Assembly (NCBI GenBank): GCA_005217565.1
Contig: SJCO01000006.1
Location: 62,001-126,000 of the forward strand
From: Puteibacter caeruleilacunae
Lineage (GTDB): Bacteria; Bacteroidota; Bacteroidia; Bacteroidales; Prolixibacteraceae
Direction: 5' to 3'
Length of the DNA: 64,000 nucleotides
Below the pieces are notes generated by a model. It saw only the letters and a list, made by a program, of their open reading frames with translations, made no database searches and was not told the origin of the DNA. The position numbers and the translations under genes were made by a program. Positions 26,380 to 34,551 of this stretch are shown one piece after another (position 1 is the stretch's first letter; each line of letters opens with the position of its first letter).

Positions 26380-28473
26380 ATGACAAAGATGAAAAATCTA
26401 TGGATGTCGTTCTTGGTGTGCTTAACGCTATTCGGACTGCTTAGTTCATGTTCGAAAGATGGCGTTTATACCATTGAAAATGACTCATTATCGCGTGTTT
26501 TAAAAGTTGAAAATGGAGTACTGAAAACAGAGCAGTTGGCCAATAAGCGCAATCAAAGGGTGCTTAAACCAATAGCTTGTAATGAGTTTGAGTTGAGGAT
26601 CTCTGAGGGGACTGAGACATCGGGAACTGATCAGGTACTTACCAATATGGATTTCAAGGTAAATGGTGTTGAGGTAAAATCAGAGGGTAATGCTGAGCAT
26701 CTAATTTTTACTCTGAAAGGAGTAAAGCAGCCTTTAGCATTGACTGTTCATTACATCTTGAATAAGGATGAATTTTATGTGCGTAAGTACATCGATATAA
26801 AGAGTGAAGGACGTGTTGTTCTTGAGCGTGTTGATGTGGAGTCGATTGCCTTTGATGATGCAAAGCAACTTTACCAGCATAAGCAAATTACTGCACAGGG
26901 ACCATCAAGATGGCGTCCGGGACTTGGTCAGCCTTTATATACAACAAAGACTGCAACCTTCTGGGGTATTGAATTCCCTGCTTCGACTAACATTGTTGAA
27001 AATCAGGTGATGAAGTGTGGATACTTGTGGGGGAATGAGATTCCTGCAGAAGGATATACTTCGTACAAAGCTGTTATGGGTGTTGCTGATGATGCAAACT
27101 ACATCGACGATTCGTTTTATCAGTATATTGAAAATATTCGCATTCGTCCATTGCGCATGCAAGTACAATACAACTCATGGTTCGATTTTGGACCTCGTGT
27201 AACAAAAGAGAGCTTCCGTGCCAGTGTGCGAAAGATCAATGATGAGTTAGTTGCTAAGCGTGGAGTAAAACCATTGCAGGCATATGTTATTGATGATGGA
27301 TGGCAGGACAGTCGAAGAAAAGAGTCTGATTGGTCGGACAAGGTGTGGAAGATCAACGAGAAGTTTGATCCTCAATTTAAAGGAACGATGGCTTTGTTAG
27401 ATTCAGTGAAGTCAGATCTAGGTCTTTGGTTAAGTCCTGGTTGTTTCTTTGGTGCGCGCCCAATGGTGAATAAGATGGGAGAGCAAGGATTTGAGAGCCT
27501 AACACTATCAATGTCGATGTGCGGGCCAAAGTACATGGATAAGCTGGAAACACGTGTTCAGGAGCTTCAACAGGAAGGTGTTCAGTACTTTAAATTCGAC
27601 GGACTATTTGGTCATCTAAACATTCGTGACTTTGAATTGAAAGGTCGTGGTTGTCCAAAGATGCCTCAGTTAAATGTAGAGGGATTAAAGAATAACGATA
27701 AGGAGTTGAATGATGCTAAGTACGATGAGTTAAAGACGTATTACCTGGTAGCAGGAACTGAGCGATTGATTGAGATCTTCAAGAAAATGGCTAAGGTTGA
27801 TCCTGATGTATTCCTTGCAATTACCAATGGTGCTTATTTGAGTCCATGGTGGATGCAGTATATTGATGTGGTATGGTTGATCAACTGTGGTGATGCAGCT
27901 GGTGGAAGTAACAGAACCGATGAATTGGTGTATAGAGATGGTGTATACTATGAGATCTGGGAGAAAGAAAGTACTAAATTCCCTATGTCGGCTATCTTTA
28001 ATCACGAACCAAAGAAAACAAAGACTGGCGAAGATGCTGATACCTTCAGAAGATACCTGTTAATGAATATGTCACGTGGAACAGGATTTATTGAGCTTTA
28101 TATTAAGACTGCAAAACTCTCATCTAGCGATTGGGATGTAATGGCCGAAGGATTGAAATGGGCTCATAAAGCTTTCCCTGCTTTTGAAAAAGTACGTATG
28201 CATGGAGGAGATCCAAAGAAACGTGAAGTATATGGTTATACAGGTTGGACAGAGAAGCAAGGATTCATCTCAATTCATAATCCATCAAAAGAGAAGAAAT
28301 CTTATGCTGTTAAGCTTAACCGTAAGCTAGGTGTTGTTACTGAAGATGCTTACAATGTGAGTTCTACATTGAAAGGAGATATGAAAGGACTTAATGCAAG
28401 CTACCGTAAAGGTGATGTATTAACAGTAGAATTAGAGCCAGGAGAGATTCGAATTCTCGATTTTAACAAGTAG
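26380..28473 (+). CDS. GH36/GH27-like alpha-galactosidase-type hydrolase, lipoprotein
   Basis: Lipoprotein signal ending at C24 in LLSSC. Residues ~30-240 form a beta-supersandwich; the barrel then shows MQVQYNSWFDFG, AYVIDDGWQD and VQYFKFDGLFG. The Asp of FKFDG (codon 27598-27600) matches the nucleophile of clan GH-D. The acid/base Asp is harder to place; candidates lie in VVWLINCGDAAGG. A C-terminal beta domain closes the chain. Family members release terminal alpha-galactose or alpha-GalNAc. I chose ATG 26380; the frame extends to TTG 26341, adjacent to the previous stop, and ATG 26389 is also possible. Last gene of the operon, closed by a terminator at 28501. Confidence 0.78.
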   Translation: MTKMKNLWMSFLVCLTLFGLLSSCSKDGVYTIENDSLSRVLKVENGVLKTEQLANKRNQRVLKPIACNEFELRISEGTETSGTDQVLTNMDFKVNGVEVKSEGNAEHLIFTLKGVKQPLALTVHYILNKDEFYVRKYIDIKSEGRVVLERVDVESIAFDDAKQLYQHKQITAQGPSRWRPGLGQPLYTTKTATFWGIEFPASTNIVENQVMKCGYLWGNEIPAEGYTSYKAVMGVADDANYIDDSFYQYIENIRIRPLRMQVQYNSWFDFGPRVTKESFRASVRKINDELVAKRGVKPLQAYVIDDGWQDSRRKESDWSDKVWKINEKFDPQFKGTMALLDSVKSDLGLWLSPGCFFGARPMVNKMGEQGFESLTLSMSMCGPKYMDKLETRVQELQQEGVQYFKFDGLFGHLNIRDFELKGRGCPKMPQLNVEGLKNNDKELNDAKYDELKTYYLVAGTERLIEIFKKMAKVDPDVFLAITNGAYLSPWWMQYIDVVWLINCGDAAGGSNRTDELVYRDGVYYEIWEKESTKFPMSAIFNHEPKKTKTGEDADTFRRYLLMNMSRGTGFIELYIKTAKLSSSDWDVMAEGLKWAHKAFPAFEKVRMHGGDPKKREVYGYTGWTEKQGFISIHNPSKEKKSYAVKLNRKLGVVTEDAYNVSSTLKGDMKGLNASYRKGDVLTVELEPGEIRILDFNK

Positions 28474-28500
28474 AAATTTACTACATAGAATTTTTCTGAA

Positions 28501-28526
28501 GCCTTCCTTTTTTGGGAGGCTTTTTT
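28501..28526 (+). terminator. Intrinsic terminator of the glycosidase operon
   Basis: GCCTTCC, a T-rich loop, GGGAGGC, then T6. Confidence 0.85.
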
Positions 28527-28747
28527 GTTCCCTAAAGAAATCTGGCCATTCACTCATATTTTGGCATGATTCACTCAATAGAGTTGGAGTGACTACAATA
28601 TATAATGACATTAGTATTGTAATTTAATCATGCATACAGAGATCGGGTTCCTAAAGACACCCCAGTACATTGTCGAAAATTAGTGTTTCTGCTATCCCTT
28701 ACAAGATACAGGAAACAACAAGAATTATTATACTGCTGAGATATCGA

Positions 28748-28776
28748 TTCCGGGGAGAGCCCCGGAATTTTATTTT
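28748..28776 (+). terminator. Orphan terminator-like hairpin
   Basis: TTCCGGGG-AGAG-CCCCGGAA, a perfect 8-bp stem with tetraloop, followed by TTTTATTTT on the plus strand. There is no coding gene for it to end. Confidence 0.7.
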
Positions 28777-28802
28777 GACTACCATCACCCAATTATAATC
28801 TG

Positions 28803-28836
28803 CTCCGGATAATGCTTAAGATTATTCGGAGTTTTT
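28803..28836 (+). terminator. Second orphan terminator-like hairpin
   Basis: CTCCGGATAAT (28803-28813), a 7-nt loop, ATTATTCGGAG (28821-28831), then T5. It lies just beyond the 3' end of the leftward response-regulator gene but its U tract is on the plus strand. Confidence 0.6.
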
Positions 28837-28849
28837 GTATACTGTGCCC

Positions 28850-29623
28850 TTATACCACTCTAAAGTGAGCAAAAATGGCTTCACGACATCCCTTACTTAC
28901 GGGTACTTGCTTGTCTCCAATTAAAAGGATATTTCCCTCAAAACCGGTGATGTTATCAATGTTAACGATAAAGGAACGATGCACACGGATAAATCTTTCC
29001 TTTGGAAGTTTTGTCTCGAATGATTTTAAAACCGATGAGTACATATAGCGACCATTTGAGGTATGGATATAGGTGTAGTTGCTTTCCGCCTCGAGCCATA
29101 AGATATCCTTAAAAGCAACCTTTTCAAAGCGACTGTCTTTTTTAAGGAATAAGAAGTCGCCCATGCCCATTGTAACAGGAATTACTTTATTGGGTTCTTG
29201 TTTAGAAGGTGCTGCATCAGTAACATTTGCATCGTTGGTGTTGCTGAAATTTTCAAGTGCCATTTCAATGGCAATTTGTACCTGTCGATCGTTAAATGGT
29301 TTTAACAGGTATGCCGAAGGTTTTACAAGCTTAGCCTGATCGATAACAGATTTGTTGCCAAGCGAAGAAAGAAAGATGAATGGAACATTGTATTTCTCCA
29401 TAATGAGTTTGCCAAGATCCAAGCCTGTCTTTTCGCCTTCAAGATTGATATCTAAAAGAATAATATCAACAGGATTTTCTTCTAACACCTCAATTGCTTC
29501 ATCAACACTTGGTGATATATCTACAACTTCGTATCCCATGTCTTCAATACGCATTGCCATATCTTCGGCAATTAAGATTTCATCTTCAACGATTAATATT
29601 TTTATCTGACAAGTAGCACTCAT
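28850..29623 (-). CDS. LytTR-family response regulator
   Basis: Residues 8-125 form a receiver domain (ILIVEDEILIAED, phospho-acceptor D58 in IILLDINLEG, Ser in FLSSLG, Lys in YLLKPF). A ~25-residue linker leads to a LytTR DNA-binding domain (about 160-255; ILWLEAESNYTYIHTS, then RFIRVHRSFIVNIDNI). The receiver is of the CheY-like type that often pairs with HisKA_2/HWE kinases, and its start is only 6 bp from the stop of such a kinase, so the two form a cognate pair. Targets are unknown. It is the last gene of a three-gene operon with an AidA/PixA-like protein. Confidence 0.92.
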   Translation of the reverse strand: MSATCQIKILIVEDEILIAEDMAMRIEDMGYEVVDISPSVDEAIEVLEENPVDIILLDINLEGEKTGLDLGKLIMEKYNVPFIFLSSLGNKSVIDQAKLVKPSAYLLKPFNDRQVQIAIEMALENFSNTNDANVTDAAPSKQEPNKVIPVTMGMGDFLFLKKDSRFEKVAFKDILWLEAESNYTYIHTSNGRYMYSSVLKSFETKLPKERFIRVHRSFIVNIDNITGFEGNILLIGDKQVPVSKGCREAIFAHFRVV

Positions 29624-29629
29624 GATATT

Positions 29630-31423
29630 TTAATCTTTTTTGTTGGGGAATGATATTTTCCAATTACAGCCATTAGCGTTAAACTGGGTTACATTACCTC
29701 CAAGTTGTTTGGATAAAGTATTCACGACTTTAAGTCCTAGTGATTTGCTGGTTTTCCAATTAAAATCTTCAGGTATTCCTTCTCCATTATCAGAAAGAGT
29801 TAGGTCAATCATTCTATTATTAACCTGTAATGAAACTTTCAATACTGGATGCTCTAATTGTTTGCAGTATTTCAACGAATTCGTTGTGAGCTCATTGATG
29901 ATTAGTCCTACCGGAATAGCAGTATCCAGACTAACATCAATAGGTTTAAGATCCATTTCCAATTGGGTATTGCTACCGAAATTAAAGATCAAATTCTCAA
30001 TAAGTTCAGTAAGATATTCATTAAGGTTGATTGATGTATCGATATCCTCACGATAAAGATTCTGATGAATGAGCGATAAAGCCTCTACTCTAAGTTTTCC
30101 TGCTTTCAGGATTTCGGCAGCAGGATTTCCTTTTAGGTGTCTTGCTTGCATGTTGAATAAGCTGGAGACCATTTGAAGGTTATTCTTCACCCGGTGATTC
30201 AGCTCGCGCAACAGTAATGCTTTTTCACGCTCTTTCTTCTCGATGATTGTATTCTGCTCTGATAGTTTTATGTTGGCGCGTAATCTTTGTTTGTTAGTCC
30301 TGTAGAGGAAGAATGATAATGTTAGGAGAATAAATGAACCTAATGAAAGAAGGATTAGCATTCTTTTCTTACTCTGGTTGCTCTGCTCTAGAAGTTCAAT
30401 GTCGGCTTCTTTCAAGTCGAGTTTATATTGTCCTTCCAGCTGTTCAATCTTACGCACAGTCTCAATGTTCTTTAGACTGTCGTGGTATGACTCATAATTT
30501 TTTCGATAATTAAGGGCTGTTTGAAATTGCTTCTCTGATTCATAGAACTTGGCCAGATGGATATTGATATCTCTGATTTGTTCCTTAAGGTTCTCTTTTT
30601 TTGCAAGAGCCAAGCTGGTTAATAACAAGTCAAGACCTTCCTGTTTATGACCTTCTTTAATAAGTATTAGTCCGAATTCAGATTGATATACAGAAACAGA
30701 ATATGGATCATTTAGTCGCGTTAATATATCAATTGATTCAGTTAGTTGTTCTTTTGCCAAAACTGTTTTTCCTTGTGCACCATGCACTAGCCCAAGGTTA
30801 CCAATGGTATATCCTCTAATCTCTTCGTTGTTGATAAACTTGTTGTAGTGCAGACAACGTTCAAAACAATACTTTGCGCTATCCAGTTTGTTCATTAGTC
30901 GATATGTTTCGCCAATGTTGATGTTCGAGAGGACGATATTGAATGTATCTTTATCTAGCTCGAATATTTTCAGTCCTTCTTGAAGGTAGCTTAATCCTTT
31001 TGGGTAGTTTTTCTGATTAGAATAGTGAGAACCAATTTGCATATATATACTTGCTCGCTCAGGATTTGAATCCTCACCTAGTTCTTCATAAATTCTTAGG
31101 GCATTTAGGGATGCCTCAATTGCCCGGTCGTAATCGCCATGTGTTCGGTGTCCCAAACTAAGGTTTAAGAGGGCAATTGCTTCCAGTTTTTTAAAATTGT
31201 GTTGTTGTGCAAGTTGAACAGCTTTTCTGGTATAAAGAATTGCTTCTTCCGTATTGTCGGTATTTCCCAACCGAATCATGAGTTTTATCCTTTTGTTAAG
31301 GTCTTTTTCATGTTTTAGCAGAAGCATTAAGCTATCCTTTTTTGTTGTAGGTCTTTGTGCAAAACCAGTATAGCCTGTCAATAATACCAGAAAAGTTGTT
31401 AATATTAGAAAAATTCTATTCAT
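29630..31423 (-). CDS. TPR-containing HisKA_2-type sensor histidine kinase
   Basis: Signal peptide (residues 1-22), then a run of about five to six tetratricopeptide repeats (about 40-320; for example ALLNLSLGHRTHGDYDRAIE and IYMQIGSHYSNQKNYPKGL) predicted to be periplasmic, a transmembrane helix (354-374), a coiled region, and the dimerisation/phosphoacceptor motif LLLRELNHRVKNNLQM with His410. The C-terminus is a GHKL ATPase (N-box around LIINELTTNSLKYC, then DNGEGIPED). I chose the ATG at 31423, which overlaps the upstream stop by 8 bp and gives a clean signal peptide; the open frame extends 12 codons further. Signal probably a protein-protein interaction through the TPRs. Confidence 0.92.
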   Translation of the reverse strand: MNRIFLILTTFLVLLTGYTGFAQRPTTKKDSLMLLLKHEKDLNKRIKLMIRLGNTDNTEEAILYTRKAVQLAQQHNFKKLEAIALLNLSLGHRTHGDYDRAIEASLNALRIYEELGEDSNPERASIYMQIGSHYSNQKNYPKGLSYLQEGLKIFELDKDTFNIVLSNINIGETYRLMNKLDSAKYCFERCLHYNKFINNEEIRGYTIGNLGLVHGAQGKTVLAKEQLTESIDILTRLNDPYSVSVYQSEFGLILIKEGHKQEGLDLLLTSLALAKKENLKEQIRDINIHLAKFYESEKQFQTALNYRKNYESYHDSLKNIETVRKIEQLEGQYKLDLKEADIELLEQSNQSKKRMLILLSLGSFILLTLSFFLYRTNKQRLRANIKLSEQNTIIEKKEREKALLLRELNHRVKNNLQMVSSLFNMQARHLKGNPAAEILKAGKLRVEALSLIHQNLYREDIDTSINLNEYLTELIENLIFNFGSNTQLEMDLKPIDVSLDTAIPVGLIINELTTNSLKYCKQLEHPVLKVSLQVNNRMIDLTLSDNGEGIPEDFNWKTSKSLGLKVVNTLSKQLGGNVTQFNANGCNWKISFPNKKD

Positions 31424-31934
31424 TACCAGGATCCTTCGGATTTTTGATGAAAGGATCAATCAGTGCATAATGTATTTTTCCAGTCGCATCACTAAAAGAG
31501 AAACCAATGTTATATTGAAGATTGTTATGTAACGAAATCTTCTGTTGTGTATTAATTTGATTTACACCTTTGATTAGTAATTTACCAACATGTACACTAT
31601 ATTGTCCGTTTGGTGTAAAGTTAAAAATCTTTTGCCAATCTTCCACCACAGGAAGTGTTTCTTGGTCCGTTACCATTGATAAGAAGATCTCATCATTATA
31701 GTTGTTCACTAAATCATTTCCGTCAGCATCTTTTATACTCCACTGTAATTGTGAATCTGACTGAAGAGATAAGATGTCTCCGTTTGCTCCAATAGTTTCA
31801 GTTCCGGTGATAACAAAGTTACAGAAAGGATCGGCAGTGTATGGATTTTGTGGATTACCTTGATTCTGATCTCCTTTATAAAACTCAATCATTTCTTCTG
31901 TGCGAACATAGATGTTCACCTTAATTGTACTCAT
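31416..31934 (-). CDS. AidA/PixA-like (inclusion-body protein family) protein
   Basis: A 172-aa protein without a signal peptide. The pattern NIYVRTEEMI, a short PxNPYTADPF region, FVITGTET, then an oxyanion-like QLQWSIKDADG and a C-terminal ending YALIDPFI resembles the AidA/PixA family, whose members form cytoplasmic crystalline inclusions in Xenorhabdus or are quorum-regulated in Ralstonia. The match is by pattern only. The unusual point is its place: first gene of an operon with a sensor kinase and LytTR regulator, overlapping the kinase start by 8 bp. It might modulate the kinase or be controlled by it. Alternative: an unrelated beta-sandwich protein. Confidence 0.5.
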   Translation of the reverse strand: MSTIKVNIYVRTEEMIEFYKGDQNQGNPQNPYTADPFCNFVITGTETIGANGDILSLQSDSQLQWSIKDADGNDLVNNYNDEIFLSMVTDQETLPVVEDWQKIFNFTPNGQYSVHVGKLLIKGVNQINTQQKISLHNNLQYNIGFSFSDATGKIHYALIDPFIKNPKDPGNE

Positions 31935-32210
31935 AATTATTGTATTAGATATTAGTAAATGACATAAAGATACTAAATTAACGTAATGTTTGGAGTTGTT
32001 AATATACTATTTTCTCAACTATTTCTTGTCTCTATGCTCTATACTCTTTGTTCCATACTATGTGTCTTATGTTCTATGTCTTGTGAATTGTTCAATAGTC
32101 ATGTTATCAGGAGCTTCTGCCGCTGGTGATTGTCTTCGTTATCCTTTCTGGTTTTCTCCGTTTCTCTTATCCCATTTTCTTTTATCTTCGTAGGGAAAAT
32201 TGCGAGTATC

Positions 32211-32729
32211 ATGAGCAAGAGAGAATTTAAGAAATATATCAGTGGCTTATCAAAGGAGCAGTTGGAAGAGCAGTTAATCGATGTTTATGGTCGGTTCAAG
32301 GAGGTTAAGGAATATTATGATTTTGCATTTAATCCAAAGGAGGATAAACTTATTGATGAATGTAAATTCAAGATCGGGAAGGAGTATTTTCCTGTAAACA
32401 GAAGAAAAGCAAAGATGCGCAGATCAGTGGCTCAGAATTATATACGTCATTTTAAACGGTTAGGTGTTGAGTCTTCGTTGATTGCTGATGTGATGCTTTA
32501 TAATGTTGAGATTGCTCAAACTTATTGCAAAGAAAAATATGTGCGACAAGACTCTTTTTATACAAGTATGTTGAAATCATTTGATGAAGCAGTCAGTTAT
32601 ATCATTGAAAACAGTTTGCAAAATGAGTTTAATGATCGTGTTCAAAAAATCGCCGAAGAAGCCTGGGAACAACAATGGATCAATAAGGAAGGATTTGATC
32701 GTATAGTAGGCAAAATCAACTATTCATAA
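32211..32729 (+). CDS. DUF6155 family protein
   Basis: A 172-aa cytoplasmic, highly charged, helical protein. It starts MSKREFKKYISGLSKEQLEE and contains YYDFAFNPKEDKLI, EYFPVNRRKAKMRRS and VMLYNVEIAQTYC, all features I associate with the Bacteroidota DUF6155 family. No catalytic motif is apparent. I chose ATG 32211; the frame stays open upstream to 32130 but that part encodes an unlikely hydrophobic leader. It stands alone. Function unknown. Confidence 0.75.
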   Translation: MSKREFKKYISGLSKEQLEEQLIDVYGRFKEVKEYYDFAFNPKEDKLIDECKFKIGKEYFPVNRRKAKMRRSVAQNYIRHFKRLGVESSLIADVMLYNVEIAQTYCKEKYVRQDSFYTSMLKSFDEAVSYIIENSLQNEFNDRVQKIAEEAWEQQWINKEGFDRIVGKINYS

Positions 32730-32890
32730 AAAAAATATGTGTATTTAACATTGATTATTGGGTGTTCGTCATGTCAGATAAGTCATTCATGTAAAAGCCT
32801 TGATGCACAAGGGGTTTAGGAGCGTTTTGTTGCTTTTTTCCTCATATCTTAGTATTGCATGTTTATACCAATTTATTCGAGGATATTTAA

Positions 32891-34069
32891 ATGGCTAATA
32901 CTATGGGGAAAGAGTTGAATATTAGGATGGTAGCGTTCGTTGTTGCGACTATGTTCATTGTTCTTTGTGGACAAAATATAGCGTTAGCAAAGGCAGAAGG
33001 GGACGATCCTGATAATAAATCAGGAAAAGATACTCCAGCAAATCCAGCACTTCGTGCGGAGGAAATGAGAATGTACAAAACCTTTAGATATTATATTGAT
33101 GAAGGTGATTATGATGATGCTTTAAGTTTAGCAAGGCAATACCACGCCAAAGGTTTTTCTCGTAAAATGATTACTGAATGTCTTAAAGGAGGTAACTTCT
33201 GGGAACGTAATCTTTTGAAAAATGGTACCTACACCAATAAGCGCTTAAGCTTTAGTGGGGTACACAATGAAATTGCTCCGTCATTTTATCAGGGAAAATT
33301 ATTCTTCAATATTCTTGAATTGGGAAGAACTAGCATGGTTAATAAGGTGAACTACATAGAGATCGATGGACCTACAGGGATGAGACCAAGTTCGGCACTA
33401 GCAATGTTAGGAGAAGAAAACAGCCAGGATGCCTATGTGACTTTTAGCAGCAATGGTGAGCAGGTTTTCGTAAACCGAATCAAGCAAGAGAATGGAGAGA
33501 ACCATATCAGTTTATACCAAGCTTCAGTAAGTGAAACAGGTGAGTTAAGTGCTGTATCACCTTGCATGGAGAAGTTTAAGAAATACTCTATTGGAAGAAC
33601 TACTTTATCTCCAAATGGAAAAACAATGGTATTTAGTGGTGACTTGAGAGGAGGAGAAGGAGAGATTGATCTTTGGATCTGTACCTTAGAGAATGGACAG
33701 TGGTCTGATCCTGTAAATATGGGTGATGTAGTGAATACAAGAGAGACAGAAGGATATCCTTATTTTGATGCAAACGGAAGATTATACTTCTCATCAAATG
33801 GTCATTTAGGATATGGAGGCATGGACTTATATCGCACAGAGTTGGTGAATGGAGAATGGAGTAAGCCTGTGAATCTTGGATCTCCAATTAACAGTACAGC
33901 CAATGAGTTGGGTATCACAAGTGACTATGCCGATAACTACTATTACTCATCGGATAGAACTGGAAACTATGATATCTATATTTATCAGTCGGTTAGTACA
34001 AAATCTATGCAGATTGCAACTGATGTTGAAAACGATAAGAACAGCAAAGGTTTGTTAACTGCGAAATAA
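32891..34069 (+). CDS. Secreted PD40-type beta-propeller protein
   Basis: After a signal peptide (about 12-34, ending ALAKA) comes a short charged linker, a TPR-like helical segment (residues 55-100, with FRYYIDEGDYDDALSLARQ), and WD40-like PD40 propeller repeats: LSPNGKTMVFSGDLRGG, YPYFDANGRLYFSSNGH followed by GYGGMDLYRTE, and DNYYYSSDRTGNYDIYIY. Such repeats occur in TolB and in the PorE-type OmpA proteins of Bacteroidota, but no OmpA peptidoglycan-binding domain is present here. It probably acts in the periplasm or at the surface as a binding protein. A terminator follows at 34139; the SusC gene starts 482 bp further on. Confidence 0.75.
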   Translation: MANTMGKELNIRMVAFVVATMFIVLCGQNIALAKAEGDDPDNKSGKDTPANPALRAEEMRMYKTFRYYIDEGDYDDALSLARQYHAKGFSRKMITECLKGGNFWERNLLKNGTYTNKRLSFSGVHNEIAPSFYQGKLFFNILELGRTSMVNKVNYIEIDGPTGMRPSSALAMLGEENSQDAYVTFSSNGEQVFVNRIKQENGENHISLYQASVSETGELSAVSPCMEKFKKYSIGRTTLSPNGKTMVFSGDLRGGEGEIDLWICTLENGQWSDPVNMGDVVNTRETEGYPYFDANGRLYFSSNGHLGYGGMDLYRTELVNGEWSKPVNLGSPINSTANELGITSDYADNYYYSSDRTGNYDIYIYQSVSTKSMQIATDVENDKNSKGLLTAK

Positions 34070-34551
34070 TCGAGTAATAATTATTCAACTTTCCTGATAT
34101 TTATATTTGAATTTATTCATTCATAATATATTCAATGAGTCTCATTCTTAATAAGGATGAGACTTTTTTTATGACTAAAAGTTGTTGATTCATAATGGTG
34201 GCATGTTTGTATTACTAGCACTAAAGAGTCAAAATCATAAGTAGAATGCCAGTAAGGTTGGTGCTATGATCTATGTGTAAAAGCCTACCTGGCATATAAG
34301 CCCGAATGAGGTGTGTTTTTGTTTAGAATCAATCTAAAATATTTCCTCCAAAATCAGTGAAATACGCTTTTCCGACTTTAATTGACTTTCCTGTGGCTGT
34401 AAAATCAATATTATGGTAAGTAAATGACACTTAAAGTGTGTTATCTGTCGTTCACTGAATTAATTCCTACCAGGGAGCATTTATCAATATGTTTGATTAC
34501 AATTTTCATGCACACCTGATAAATGGTGTTTGCAATCTAAAAATTATTTCT
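34070..34551. other. Long leader region upstream of the susC-like gene
   Basis: Holds the terminator of the PD40 gene (34139-34170) and an imperfect inverted repeat ATGCCAG ... CTGGCAT (34246-34252 / 34289-34295) extended by AGG/CCT. No gene and no consensus promoter found. The frame of susC is open from an in-frame ATG at 34489, but the signal peptide begins at 34552. Confidence 0.4.
34139..34170 (+). terminator. Intrinsic terminator of the PD40 gene
   Basis: GTCTCATTC (34139-34147), a 7-nt loop, GGATGAGAC (34155-34163), then T7. Confidence 0.85.

Larger units (their letters stand above)
28474..28849. other. Intergenic region with three consecutive rightward terminator-like hairpins
   Basis: After the operon terminator (28501-28526) two further hairpins with U tracts on the plus strand occur at 28748 and 28803, yet no gene lies between. 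The longest sensible frame is a 17-codon ORF from ATG at about 28631. A short non-coding transcript is possible. No clear promoter; a TATTTTG heptamer near 28557 is one base short of consensus. Confidence 0.4.

Noticed and set aside
31990-32193. 67-codon hydrophobic frame upstream of DUF6155
   Set aside because: Very Leu/Phe/Ser-rich, no homologue pattern, overlaps the leader of a real gene.
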